Source of the DNA: Streptomyces sp. Alt3
GTDB lineage: Bacteria; Actinomycetota; Actinomycetes; Streptomycetales; Streptomycetaceae
Assembly: GCF_030719215.1 (NCBI RefSeq)
Contig: NZ_CP120983.1
Location: 558,001 to 622,000 of the forward strand
Direction of reading: 5' to 3'
Length of the DNA stretch: 64,000 nucleotides
A program made the position numbers and the translations under genes. Below, one piece after another: positions 1 to 9,128 of this stretch. Position 1 is the stretch's first letter. Every line of letters begins with the position of its first letter. The notes beneath the pieces are model-generated. The model was not told the DNA's origin, searched no databases, and was given only the letters and a program-made list of their open reading frames with translations.

Positions 1-54
1 CCACCCGGCGCCGCGGCCTCGGGGCGGAGTCCGCGGCACCGTGAGGGAGCGCGG

Positions 55-276
55 TTACTCGGCCGTGGTGTCCAGCGCCGCCAATGCCTGGGCCCAGCGT
101 ACGTACTTGAGGTCGGCGAGGTCCGCGACGGTCTTCACGCCGAACGCCTCGTCGAGCAGCTCACCGTCCCGGTCCGAGACGCCCTTGAGCGCCGCGACCG
201 GGGCAGCCAGGATCTCGGGCAGACTCTTGTCCGTCCACGCCTTGTCCAGCACCTTGTCGAGATCGATCGTCGTCAT
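55..276 (-). CDS. Small helical protein of unknown function (73 aa)
   Basis: No recognised catalytic motif. The 73-residue product looks almost entirely helical. Its C-terminal half (around FGVKTVADLADL) resembles the short helix-turn-helix segments of helix-hairpin-helix proteins, but this is only a resemblance. The ATG at 276 is chosen because a strong ribosome site (AGGAGGT on the minus strand, 281-287) lies four bases upstream. Reading further back to 390 would run through a dyad element and has no ribosome site. It is monocistronic as far as the window shows, with a dyad (357-376) about 80 bases upstream that also occurs before the Spo0M-like and TatA genes. Function unknown. Confidence 0.75.
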   Translation of the reverse strand: MTTIDLDKVLDKAWTDKSLPEILAAPVAALKGVSDRDGELLDEAFGVKTVADLADLKYVRWAQALAALDTTAE

Positions 277-356
277 GCATACCTCCTGAAGTGAACACGC
301 ACAGCCGGCCGCCGCCTCCCGCCGACGGCGTGGGAGGCGAGCGACGGACAAGGGAA

Positions 357-376
357 CTTCTACAAACATGTAGAAG
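357..376. promoter_or_regulatory. Dyad CTTCTACA-N4-TGTAGAAG, candidate operator
   Basis: A perfect inverted repeat with 8-base arms and a four-base spacer (AACA). On the minus strand the bases TAATCT, a fair -10 hexamer, abut and partly overlap the left arm, so the dyad would cover the transcription start. The same element recurs at 25276 and 26359. The half-sites resemble BlaI/MecI/CopY operators (TACA..TGTA), but the spacer is two bases wider. The cognate regulator is not visible in the window. Confidence 0.55.
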
Positions 377-565
377 ATTAGGACGCCCATCGACCCGTGC
401 GGGTCACGTCGGCCCGGCGTACGACAGAACGGCCAGAAGCCGCCCCTGAGACGTCGAGAACTCGCTCCTGCGGTGGAACACCCTGACGCTCCTTCGGCCC
501 TGTGGTCTGCTGCCCGCTCCGCACGGTTCGCAGCGTCCCGGCCGCATCCTGACGCAGGACGACGA

Positions 566-595
566 GGGCCGGGGCACCCGCAGGTGCCCCGGCCC
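566..595 (-). terminator. Hairpin terminator of the effector operon
   Basis: A 13-bp perfect GC-rich stem (566-578 with 583-595) with a CGCA loop, about 80 bases past the stop of the hypothetical gene ending at 677. There is no U-tract, as is usual for Streptomyces terminators. Confidence 0.6.
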
Positions 596-676
596 GGCCG
601 TGAGGTTCAGCAGGAGTGCAGCGGCAGCCGCCCGATGGCTACACGCCCGCCACGGGACTCCGGTCGGCTGCTCGGA

Positions 677-1087
677 TCAGGTGCTCCGGCCCCGCTCCCG
701 GGTCAGTTGCTTCAGCTCGACGATGGTCGCCACGGCGCGCAGCCAGGTCGCAGCGGTGTCGTCGGCGGGGATCCCACCAGCGAGCTCGGCGCCGGCCAGC
801 AGCCACTCCCGTACGAGGACGGCCGCGTCCCGGCCGGGCAGGGGCTCGGGCAGCTCCGCGGCGCGGGCAAGTCCGCCGGCGCGCACGGTGTCGGCGAGGA
901 AGGCGACCGAGCGCGGCTCGGTCCCCAGGCGGTCGAGGACGACGGCCGCGGCTGCGGCACCGTCGCCGAACAGGGCGGTGCGCCGGCTGCCGGGCTCGGC
1001 GGTGAGGCCGTAACGCAGCAGGACGGTGATGTCGAGCCGGGCCAGCTCCTCGTCCGTGCGGTCCGGCAGGTGCGTGGCGTCGTTCAT
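677..1087 (-). CDS. Hypothetical protein (136 aa), last gene of the effector operon
   Basis: No family recognised. The 136-residue product is soluble, with no signal peptide or membrane segment, rich in Ala, Leu and Arg, and probably all-helical. It starts 44 bases after the stop of the I42-type lipoprotein gene on the same strand and is followed by a hairpin, so it probably belongs to the same transcript as the WXG-like protein, protease-like effector and inhibitor lipoprotein. A chaperone or second immunity role is possible from position alone, with no sequence evidence. Confidence 0.7.
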   Translation of the reverse strand: MNDATHLPDRTDEELARLDITVLLRYGLTAEPGSRRTALFGDGAAAAAVVLDRLGTEPRSVAFLADTVRAGGLARAAELPEPLPGRDAAVLVREWLLAGAELAGGIPADDTAATWLRAVATIVELKQLTRERGRST

Positions 1088-1131
1088 GGCGGCCTCGGGT
1101 GTCTCGTCTCGGCTGACTGGTCCGCCGCGGT

Positions 1132-1650
1132 TCAGTCGACCGTGACGGTGTAGGTGATGCGCTCGGGAGCCGGGGAGGGGGAGGCCGTCCCCGCGCTCGG
1201 GGTGGCGGAGGGTCCGGTCGTCCCGGGGGGCTGCGTCGCGGTGTTGCCCTGACAGGTGGTGAAGGTGCAGTGCAGCAGCGTGAACTGCGTGGTGCCCTTG
1301 CCCTTGGCCTCGAAGGTGAAGGTGAGTCTGCCGCCGGCACCGGCCATCGGCTCGTCGCCGGAGTCGGAGGCGTAGTCCCGGCCGCGACTGACGAGCACCG
1401 AGCTGTCGGGGCCGGGGTCGACCAGGTACCAGAACTCGCGGGTGGAGACGTTCTGGCCGACGGTGAGCGTGAAACGCTCGCCCTGCCCGGCACTGATGGT
1501 GGTGTCCTTCACCGGGCGGCTCGTGGTGCCCGCGGAGCCGCCGGACGGGTCCTCGGTGCCCGAGCCGCAGCCCGTGGCGAGAGCGAGGAGCGCGGCCGCC
1601 GCGATCGCGGCACCGCCCCTGCTACCGCGGAAGATAGACGCTGTACGCAT
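1132..1650 (-). CDS. Lipoprotein with chagasin-like (I42) protease-inhibitor domain
   Basis: Product of 172 residues. A positively charged N-terminus and hydrophobic stretch lead to a lipobox ending at Cys28 (LALATGC), so the mature protein is a lipid-anchored surface protein. After a Gly/Ser/Thr linker, residues about 51-135 plus the C-terminal strand (YTVTVD) follow the chagasin/I42 plan. There is an early loop (QNVSTREFW, residues 66-74) in the position of the NPTTGY loop, a glycine turn (GAGGRLTFTF, 104-113), and a final beta strand. I42 proteins inhibit papain-clan cysteine proteases. ATG at 1650 lies inside the end of the upstream effector gene (29-base overlap), implying translational coupling. 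I infer an immunity or autoinhibition role against that effector. A Pro/Ser/Thr-rich insert (about 138-162) precedes the last strand, which is unusual for the family. Confidence 0.65.
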   Translation of the reverse strand: MRTASIFRGSRGGAAIAAAALLALATGCGSGTEDPSGGSAGTTSRPVKDTTISAGQGERFTLTVGQNVSTREFWYLVDPGPDSSVLVSRGRDYASDSGDEPMAGAGGRLTFTFEAKGKGTTQFTLLHCTFTTCQGNTATQPPGTTGPSATPSAGTASPSPAPERITYTVTVD

Positions 1651-3205
1651 TGGGGAGATCACTCTTGGAAGCCTTGCCCATGTGGCCGTTGATGAAGTCG
1701 TCCTCGCTGACCCAGGTGGTCGAGCCCCAGGGGTTGTACACCTGAAGCATGTCACCCTCCTGGGCGATGATGGTCATCGCGTGGGCGCCGTCCTTGCCCG
1801 ACACGTCGACCGGCACCGGATGCCCCTGCGCCACCGACCTCTCGACTTCGGTGAGGACCGCCCTGCGGTCGGCGGCACTGTCCAGGTCCTGGCGCTGGTA
1901 GTCGCTTCCGGTGGCGCTGCCGACGGTGGTGTCGTTGATCCGTTCCTGCCCTTCGGGCCCCATGCCACCCCAGTTCTCACCGCCGTCACCTTCGGTGTGC
2001 AGCCGGTGCTGTTCGGCCACCAGGCGCTGCCTGAAGGCGTCAGGGTCGTCCTCCTGCCCGTCGGGACCGCCGGTGAGGTCGAGCGCGTACAAAGGGTCGA
2101 CCATGGCGCGGGAGGTGACGGTGGACGAAGCCACGCAGGTGCCCTCGGAGCCGTCACCGCCCTGGATCCACCGCTGGCCGTCGAACGTCGCGTAGTCCGT
2201 GTTGTTGTTCGAGCCGTTCGCCGCCAGGCCCTCGTCGTCCATGCTGTCCGTGGCGGTGACCACCGGGGTGAGGTGGCGGCGCATCCAGTCGGGGTCCTTG
2301 CCGTGGATCTTGTCCTGGAACGTGCCGATCTCGGCGACGCTGTGGCCCGCGGCCAGGGCCTTCATCAGGTAGGCCCGCTCCTGCGGAGTGTCCGACCTCG
2401 CCAGCATCCGCTCCATGGCCATCTCGTCGTCGAGGCTCAGCAGGTCCATACGCGTCGACGCGCGCTCCAGTTCGCCGACCTTGAGGATCTCGTTCAGCTC
2501 CGTGTCGGCGCCCGCGACGCCGGTGTCGGCGAGCATGAGCTTGTCCACGGAGGTGAGTTCGCTGGTCTGCATCTTCCCGGCCCGTGCCTCGGCGGCCCAT
2601 TTGTTCAGGTCCCGGGCGGCGACGCGGGTGGCCTCCTGCGCCTCGGAGACGGCGTCGTGCATGAGGTCGACCGCGTAGGAGCCGAAGTGGGCGGCGTTCT
2701 TGCGGTCCCACTCCTCCTCGTCGTTCTCGTGCAGGTCGTCGAAGAACCCGTCCTTGCCGCCGAGAGCCCTCTTCTGCTCCAGCAGCTGTCCGCGGCCCTG
2801 CTCGTCCTTGCGCTGCGCGGCACCGATCGCGTCGGCCAGCGTCAGCAGCACCGTCGCGCAGCCGTTGAACGCCTCGGTCATCTGGGTCGCGGACCGCCCG
2901 GCGGCCTTCACCGCGTCGGAGGCGAGGATGCCCGTGTCTCCGACCCATACCTCCGGAAGACTCTTGCGGCCCACCCGGTCGACCTGGTCGAAGACGTCGG
3001 CGACGGGGCCGATCTGGCCTCGGTAGAGGGTTGCCAGGTTCTCGAGGGCGCCTTGGTTCCCCCCTGGTGCGGGCACCGAGAGGGCGTCGTCCATCAGGTC
3101 GAGGACCTCGTTCTTGCTACCGGCGCCGAGCAACTTCTTGGACAGCCCGGCGAGCCACGCGAGGCGGAGGGAAGGGGAGTCGAGGGGATTGGAGAAGAGC
3201 GTCAC
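1622..3205 (-). CDS. Putative ESX-secreted effector with C-terminal cysteine-peptidase-like domain (527 aa)
   Basis: The N-terminal half is helical and contains a WVG (WXG) motif at 87-89 inside a segment that reads like a WXG100 hairpin, suggesting type VII export. A charged helical middle (about 150-310) follows. The C-terminal 190 residues carry the order expected of a papain/calpain-fold peptidase: Q348 in RWIQGG, Cys357 in GTCVASS, His475 in GAHAMTII and Asn491 in YNPWG. The NPWG box is typical of calpain-like enzymes. There is no signal peptide, consistent with ESX rather than Sec export. GTG start with AGGAA upstream, 12 bases after the stop of the WXG100-like gene. A lipoprotein with a cysteine-protease-inhibitor fold overlaps its 3' end. 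Substrate unknown. An alternative is a peptidoglycan- or protein-amidating enzyme of the same fold. Confidence 0.6.
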   Translation of the reverse strand: MTLFSNPLDSPSLRLAWLAGLSKKLLGAGSKNEVLDLMDDALSVPAPGGNQGALENLATLYRGQIGPVADVFDQVDRVGRKSLPEVWVGDTGILASDAVKAAGRSATQMTEAFNGCATVLLTLADAIGAAQRKDEQGRGQLLEQKRALGGKDGFFDDLHENDEEEWDRKNAAHFGSYAVDLMHDAVSEAQEATRVAARDLNKWAAEARAGKMQTSELTSVDKLMLADTGVAGADTELNEILKVGELERASTRMDLLSLDDEMAMERMLARSDTPQERAYLMKALAAGHSVAEIGTFQDKIHGKDPDWMRRHLTPVVTATDSMDDEGLAANGSNNNTDYATFDGQRWIQGGDGSEGTCVASSTVTSRAMVDPLYALDLTGGPDGQEDDPDAFRQRLVAEQHRLHTEGDGGENWGGMGPEGQERINDTTVGSATGSDYQRQDLDSAADRRAVLTEVERSVAQGHPVPVDVSGKDGAHAMTIIAQEGDMLQVYNPWGSTTWVSEDDFINGHMGKASKSDLPNAYSVYLPR

Positions 3206-3217
3206 GGGGCTCGTTCC

Positions 3218-3589
3218 TCAGTAGCTCGACAGGACCGAGCTTCGCCCGCCCTGTATCGGTGTGCCCGGGAGAGTGCTCACGCTGTCGACGGAGACGCCGT
3301 GCACGCTCGTCCTCACCAGACCGTCGCTGCCACCGTAGGAGTTCTTGGCCGACTGCACCTTGCCACCCAGCTCGTGCAACGCCGACGCGAGTGTCTTGGC
3401 CTCCGCTTCCCAGGCCTTGACGAAAGCGTTCAGTGCCGACGCGGCGTCGTCCCCGCCCGCGTCGGCGTACGAGTAACTGGTGCGGGGCCTGACGGCCGAG
3501 CTGACGCCGTCCATGTCCGTACCGGCGTCGTCGAGTTGCTGGGCCTGGCCGGTCATCCCCGCCTTGATCTGGTAGCCGTCAAAGCCCAC
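3218..3589 (-). CDS. WXG100-like small ESX partner protein (123 aa)
   Basis: A 123-residue helical protein with the length and charge pattern of actinobacterial WXG100-family secretion partners. The second helix (AFVKAWEAEAKTLASAL) has the tryptophan, but the canonical glycine of WXG is replaced (W-E-A). Met/Gly/Ser-rich tails follow. GTG start preceded by GGGGGAG. It is the first gene of the minus-strand operon, directly upstream of the large effector-like gene, as expected for a cognate partner that co-exports the effector. No ESX core components (EccC and others) are in this window. Confidence 0.6.
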   Translation of the reverse strand: MGFDGYQIKAGMTGQAQQLDDAGTDMDGVSSAVRPRTSYSYADAGGDDAASALNAFVKAWEAEAKTLASALHELGGKVQSAKNSYGGSDGLVRTSVHGVSVDSVSTLPGTPIQGGRSSVLSSY

Positions 3590-3923
3590 CGCGACTCCCC
3601 CGAATGCGTTCGATCATGACGGCAGGCAGGCTAACACCCAGCGCATATAAGACGATCACCTGCCATGGGACGCACACATCTCCTCGACATCACCCACTCG
3701 ACGGCACGCCCCGGCGCTCGCGCCGGCTCGGCGATCGGACACGACTCGGCGTCGGCGGAGGCGGCTCGCGCCCCGCTCCGGGCCCGCGCCCCGGGACGGG
3801 CGCCACCATGGCGTACGGACGGGCGACCGCGCCACACTGGCATCGGACCGAGGGCCGGGGCAGGTGCTCCCACGCCCGCCCTCGGACCATGGCGGCGGTT
3901 CCCGTTCGACGATGGGGGAAGAG
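3590..3923. other. Divergent intergenic region, 334 bp
   Basis: Lies between the minus-strand effector operon and the plus-strand GAF regulator and should hold both promoters. An AT-rich patch (catataag near 3644) could supply a -10 for the minus operon. I see no convincing operator and no gene. Confidence 0.5.
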
Positions 3924-5168
3924 ATGCCACGAAGCGGTGACCTCGCGCAGCGCAGGGCCACGCTGGAGGACGAGTGGTCGCGTGTGATCCCGGGCCTCAA
4001 GTCCCCCGGCTCCCTCGGCCGTACAGGCCGCGTCCTCAGCCAGGAGGTGACCGAGTCCTGGGCCCGTTCCCTGGCGAGCGTGGACCCGGCCCGGGCCAGC
4101 GCACCTGAGTCCGGAGACGGCGCGGTGCACCACCTGTGGAGCGGTTCACCGCTGCGCGGCCCGGTCGACGCGCTCGCGGACGAGCTCCGCAGCGTCGCGG
4201 ACGACGCCGGTTTCGTCACCGCCGTCACCGACGCGTCGGGCACGATTCTGTGGACGTGCGGGGGACGGACGATGCGGCGGCGTGCGGAGCGGGTCAACTT
4301 CGCGCCCGGCGGGCGGTGGGGCGAAGAGGCGATGGGCACGAACGCCCTTTCGCTGGCCCTGCGCACCGGGCGTCCCAGCACCGTCTTCTCCGCCGAACAC
4401 CTGGTCACGGCACTGCACGGCTGGGTCTGTTACTGCGCCCCCGTCCACGGACCCGACGGTCGCGTTCTCGGGGTCCTGGACCTGTCCACGACCTGGGACC
4501 GCTCACACCCCCTGGCCATGGCCACGGTGCGTGGTCTGGTCTCCGCCGTCGAGGCAGGTCTGCGCACCGGGACGCCCGGCGCACCGCTGACGGCCGGCAC
4601 CCCTGCGCTGCGCCTGACGTGCCTCGGCGCGGAGAGCGCGGAAAGCGCCGTACGTCCGGGGGTTCGACTGAGGCTGCGGCCAAGGCAGTTGGAGATCCTC
4701 ACCCTTCTGGCGCTCGAACCCGAGGGCTACGCTCCGGAGCGGCTGCGCGCGTCCTTGTACGGCGACCGTCCCGTCACCGCGTCGACGTTCAAGGCGGAGA
4801 TCTCCCATCTGCGCCGGGCCCTGGGCGGCCATGTCGCCACGCGCCGGTACGCGCTCACGGCTCCGGTCTCGTGCGACGCCGTCGACGTCCTGCGCGCACT
4901 GCGGGCGGGCGACACGGAGACCGCGCTGCGCCTGTACCGCGGCCCGCTGCTCCCCCGTTCCCAGGCGCCGGGCATCGAGGAGTGGCGCACCTGCCTGGAG
5001 GTCGCGGTGCGCGAGGCCGTTCTCACGAGCGACCGTCCCGAACACGCCCTGGCGTACGGCGAACGGGCACCGTACGACGCGGAGGTCCACAGGCACGCGT
5101 TGCGCCTTCTCGACGCGGGTGACGCGCGCCGCGCCATCGCGGCGGGACGGCTGGCCTCCACGGCGTAG
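3924..5168 (+). CDS. GAF-domain transcriptional regulator of the adjacent aldehyde dehydrogenase
   Basis: Product of 414 residues. Residues about 10-45 ([14 protein letters not shown]) and the following GAF-like segment match the N-terminus of AcoR-type sensors. The GAF core contains [27 protein letters not shown] and GVLDLSTTW. Unlike AcoR there is no AAA+ sigma-54 activation domain and no Fis helix-turn-helix. Instead the C-terminus (about 250-330, [14 protein letters not shown] then [13 protein letters not shown]) reads as a winged-helix domain with a helical tail. ATG at 3924 is chosen for the GGGGGAAGAG immediately upstream. The aldehyde dehydrogenase gene starts 115 bases downstream, so I infer aldehyde or alcohol sensing and activation of that gene. 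Confidence 0.7.
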   Translation: MPRSGDLAQRRATLEDEWSRVIPGLKSPGSLGRTGRVLSQEVTESWARSLASVDPARASAPESGDGAVHHLWSGSPLRGPVDALADELRSVADDAGFVTAVTDASGTILWTCGGRTMRRRAERVNFAPGGRWGEEAMGTNALSLALRTGRPSTVFSAEHLVTALHGWVCYCAPVHGPDGRVLGVLDLSTTWDRSHPLAMATVRGLVSAVEAGLRTGTPGAPLTAGTPALRLTCLGAESAESAVRPGVRLRLRPRQLEILTLLALEPEGYAPERLRASLYGDRPVTASTFKAEISHLRRALGGHVATRRYALTAPVSCDAVDVLRALRAGDTETALRLYRGPLLPRSQAPGIEEWRTCLEVAVREAVLTSDRPEHALAYGERAPYDAEVHRHALRLLDAGDARRAIAAGRLASTA

Positions 5169-5283
5169 GGCCGGCCGGATGGCGCCAACCTCACGCCAAC
5201 CTTCGGGGCCCACGGTGGTCGCACGCGACGGCGCGGTCGTCGTGCCGTCGAACCCACCGTCCACGTCACCGAGGAGAGCCGCC

Positions 5284-6801
<1,518 letters not shown>

Positions 6802-6809
6802 AGCCGGAA

Positions 6810-6850
6810 GCCGGTCGTCCGGGGCCGTCGTCGCGCTCCGGACGACCGGC
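6810..6850 (+). terminator. Terminator after the aldehyde dehydrogenase gene
   Basis: A 13-bp perfect inverted repeat (GCCGGTCGTCCGG and its complement) with a 15-base loop, starting eight bases after the stop codon. Confidence 0.75.
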
Positions 6851-7062
6851 CCACGGTCGCTTTCGGCGAACGAGGGGAAGAGACCCGGACCACTCAGGCA
6901 GATGAGACCGCAGGCCGACGAGGCGATGTCCCGTCGGAGTTCGAGGCGCCGTTCTCGTCGCACAGCTGGTGAGGGCGAGGGACTGCTCGACAGCCTCGGG
7001 CTCACCGGCGCCTGCCGCCGGCGTCCACGCAGCGTTCCCCGGGCCGCTCCCGGTGCCCCTCC

Positions 7063-8055
7063 CTACCGGGGCGCGAGGGGCCTGTTCCTGCGCGGTTTCA
7101 ACGGAACGTTCGGCATTTCCGGAGCAGGCAGAGGAGCTCCGTCGTACCCCGTCACCTCGCCGAAGCGTCGCCCCTCCGTCCAGTCCTGACGTGCCTGCAC
7201 GATCTCCTCCGTCGACCGCGCGACGAAGTTCCACCACATGACGATCTCCTCCCCGAAGGGAGGTCCTCCCAGGAGGACTGCCCGCGCCGGGGCGTCGGTC
7301 TCATTGACCATCGTCAGGGTGTCCGCGCCGCGAGGGACATAGCCGAGTTCGGCAGGCCGCAGCACAGTGTCGGCCATGCGGACGTCCCCGCTGTCCACGA
7401 GGAGGCCGTGCTCGAAAGTGGTGTCCACGGCAAGAGTGAGCGTCGCACGGGGTCCGATGACGATCTCGGCGCCGAGCAGCGGCGTGAAGGCCCGGGCCGG
7501 GGAGGTCCGGCCGACGAGCGAGCCCAGGAAGACCCTGATTTCGGCCCCGTCTACCTGCGCGGGTTCGGGCACGTAGTGCTGGAAGTCCGGGGCGGTGTGG
7601 CGGTGTTCCTCGGGGAGCGCGACCCACAACTGGACGCCGTGGAGAACGGCGGTGCCCGGAGTGGAGACCTCCGAGTGGGCGATGCCGTGTCCGCCGGTCA
7701 TGAGGTTCATCTCACCGGGCCGGATCAGGGCGTGGGTGCCGAGGGTGTCGCGATGCTCGATCTCTCCGCTGAACAGCCAGCTCACCGTCTGCAGGCCGGT
7801 GTGTGGATGCGGGGGCATGTCCATTCCGCCCGAGACCGCGACGTCGTGCGGGCCGTAATGATCGGCGAAGCACCAGGCGCCGATGAGTGTGCGCTTCCGC
7901 TGGGGCAGCGTCCGACGCACGCGCATCGCACGTGGACCCCCGAGAGGGACCTCACGCGCCGACAGGACATCGATCCCGGGGGCTCCTGCCGGCCGGTCGT
8001 CCTCCACGAGCTCACCGCAGCGTAGAGCCGGGGCATCGGTTTCCGCGTTGCTCAT
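7063..8055 (-). CDS. Pirin family protein
   Basis: A cupin-fold, probably iron-binding protein; bacterial relatives include quercetinases and redox-linked regulators. The 330-residue product carries the pirin metal site: MPPHPHTGLQTVSWLFSG (the two His of HPH) and HGIAHSEVS (third His and the Glu). The C-terminal cupin domain ends with FGEEIVMWWNFVARS, also characteristic. ATG at 8055 is preferred over a GTG three codons upstream because GGGAGGT lies seven bases before it. A MarR-type half-palindrome (8081-8092) sits upstream. Activity could be quercetin dioxygenase or purely regulatory. Confidence 0.9.
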   Translation of the reverse strand: MSNAETDAPALRCGELVEDDRPAGAPGIDVLSAREVPLGGPRAMRVRRTLPQRKRTLIGAWCFADHYGPHDVAVSGGMDMPPHPHTGLQTVSWLFSGEIEHRDTLGTHALIRPGEMNLMTGGHGIAHSEVSTPGTAVLHGVQLWVALPEEHRHTAPDFQHYVPEPAQVDGAEIRVFLGSLVGRTSPARAFTPLLGAEIVIGPRATLTLAVDTTFEHGLLVDSGDVRMADTVLRPAELGYVPRGADTLTMVNETDAPARAVLLGGPPFGEEIVMWWNFVARSTEEIVQARQDWTEGRRFGEVTGYDGAPLPAPEMPNVPLKPRRNRPLAPR

Positions 8056-8080
8056 CGAGAGCACCTCCCACTTGATCCAG

Positions 8081-8092
8081 TTGTCACGTCAA
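8081..8092. promoter_or_regulatory. MarR-type operator candidate before pirin
   Basis: TTGTCACGTCAA, one base different from the complement of the core TTGACATGACAA found at 9048. It lies 26 bases upstream of the pirin start codon, where a repressor would block transcription. Confidence 0.4.
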
Positions 8093-8244
8093 GCATCGGC
8101 TCACAAGGCAGGCCGATGGCCGAAGCACCCGTACGAACCCGGCACCGCCACCTCGCCGTGCGCGCCCTCACTCCCGCACGGCAGAACAGCGTCACCTTCC
8201 GAATTCGCCGCTCACGCCCGCTTCGGTGCAACCGCGTCGGCTCC

Positions 8245-8553
8245 TCAGTCACTGACCTTGCTGCGGGACTGGTACAGCAGGTCCTGGTACTCGGGGTGCC
8301 GGCTGATCCAGCCCGCGAAGAAGGGGCAGGTGGCGAGCACCCGCAGGTTCGCGGCGCGTGCCTCGTCGAGGGCTGTGCGGACCAGTGCGGACCCGACTCC
8401 CGCGCCCTCGTACTCCGGCTCGACCTCCGTGTGCACGAACGCAACGAGCTCCGTCGTACGGATGTACTCCGCGACGCCCGCCACCTTGGTCTCCCCGTCG
8501 ACACGGGCCTCGTAGCGCTTCGCCTCGGGCACGTGGCTCACTTCGACCTTCAT
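8245..8553 (-). CDS. Small GNAT-type N-acetyltransferase-like protein (102 aa)
   Basis: A 102-residue minimal acetyltransferase domain of the YidJ/GCN5-related kind. The acetyl-CoA loop region reads EPEYEGAGVGSALVRTAL, followed by LRVLATCPFFAGWISRHPEY, the standard end of this family. Such proteins are single-domain and their substrates are unknown. ATG at 8553 is supported by AGGAGGA six bases upstream; a longer reading to 8670 would cover the promoter dyad at 8632-8643. Confidence 0.88.
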   Translation of the reverse strand: MKVEVSHVPEAKRYEARVDGETKVAGVAEYIRTTELVAFVHTEVEPEYEGAGVGSALVRTALDEARAANLRVLATCPFFAGWISRHPEYQDLLYQSRSKVSD

Positions 8554-8631
8554 ACGTCCTCCTCGTGGGGTCCGATCCCGCTCGACTCGGCGAAATCCCA
8601 TCAGCTGGGACAGCACACTAGCCCCATCAGG

Positions 8632-8643
8632 TTGACGCATCAA
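8632..8643. promoter_or_regulatory. MarR-type operator candidate before the GNAT gene
   Basis: TTGACGCATCAA, a dyad of the form TTGA-N4-TCAA extended by flanking G and C. It lies between the minus-strand GNAT gene and the plus-strand remnant of a MarR gene, the usual place for a divergent MarR operator. Confidence 0.45.
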
Positions 8644-8692
8644 CTTAACGCCCGGCGTGAGCGCATGCACGGACGCGCGGATGCCCCATCAG

Positions 8693-8916
8693 GTCACGCG
8701 GATGGCGAGACATGGGCTCGCGTCCGGGGAGGCACGCCCCGACGACGGGCGCGGAGCATCCATCATCGCCACCCCCGGCCGGCCGCAAGGCGATCGCGGA
8801 AGCCGCACCCCAGCACGTCGAGCACGTCCGCCGCCTGTTCATCGATGCCCTGAACCAGCTCAGCGCACCCGCCCGGCCCTCCAGGCGCGTCCTGGACCAC
8901 CTGGAGCAGCAGCCGG
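8693..8916 (+). pseudogene. Remnant of a MarR-family regulator (frameshifted, N-terminus lost)
   Basis: Two adjacent frames together give the C-terminal half of a MarR protein. The first reads VTRMARHGLASGEA then RPDDGRGASIIATP (end of recognition helix and the wing). The second reads PAGRKAIAEAAPQHVEHVRR then LFIDALNQLS (dimerisation helices). Removing one C from the C5 run at 8772-8776 would join them as ATPAGRKAIAE, exactly as in intact MarR proteins. The N-terminal half is absent, so the gene is dead. Its likely operators survive at 8081, 8632 and 9042. Confidence 0.65.
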
Positions 8917-9041
8917 GCCGACCGGTCGAGAGGATGCCGCCGCCCGGTCCGCAGGACGGCGGCCCTGCACCAGCCCGACCGAGGGACATGCGCTCGGGCC
9001 GGTCCGGACTCCCGACTCCGGCGGGGAGAAGACAGGCCGCA

Positions 9042-9065
9042 TTCTAGTTGACATGACAACTAGAA
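9042..9065. promoter_or_regulatory. Perfect 24-bp MarR-type palindrome
   Basis: TTCTAGTTG-N6-CAACTAGAA, nine-base arms without mismatch and a six-base spacer (ACATGA). It lies directly upstream of a broken LLM-class oxidoreductase gene and about 125 bases after the MarR remnant. The core TTGACATGACAA resembles the elements at 8081 and 8632. Confidence 0.6.
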
Positions 9066-9128
9066 GCTGACATGTTTACGCATCAACCACATCTCGACAC
9101 GACGAACGCGTTGAACGACGTGAACACG

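Larger units (their letters stand above)
277..676. other. Intergenic stretch of 400 bp
   Basis: Holds the promoter-proximal dyad of the small helical protein gene (357-376) and a terminator hairpin for the minus-strand operon to its right (566-595). Open frames here show no protein-like composition and I see no gene. Confidence 0.6.

Noticed and set aside
357..376. A classical BlaI/MecI operator
   Set aside because: The arms resemble it, but the TACA/TGTA halves are four rather than two bases apart, and no blaI-like gene is in the window, so I do not name the regulator.
473..1153. 226-codon plus-strand frame at the left end
   Set aside because: Runs through the terminator hairpin and opposite a better minus-strand gene; composition is Arg/Gly/Pro-rich.
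1442..3619. A 725-codon plus-strand open frame antisense to the effector operon
   Set aside because: It mirrors the high-GC third-position pattern of the minus-strand genes, is rich in Val/Gly/Arg/His, and has no domain. The minus-strand reading shows catalytic motifs, a lipobox and ribosome sites.
8645..9059. Minus-strand frames of about 100 codons in the pseudogene region
   Set aside because: No homology; they oppose the recognisable MarR remnant and lack ribosome sites.
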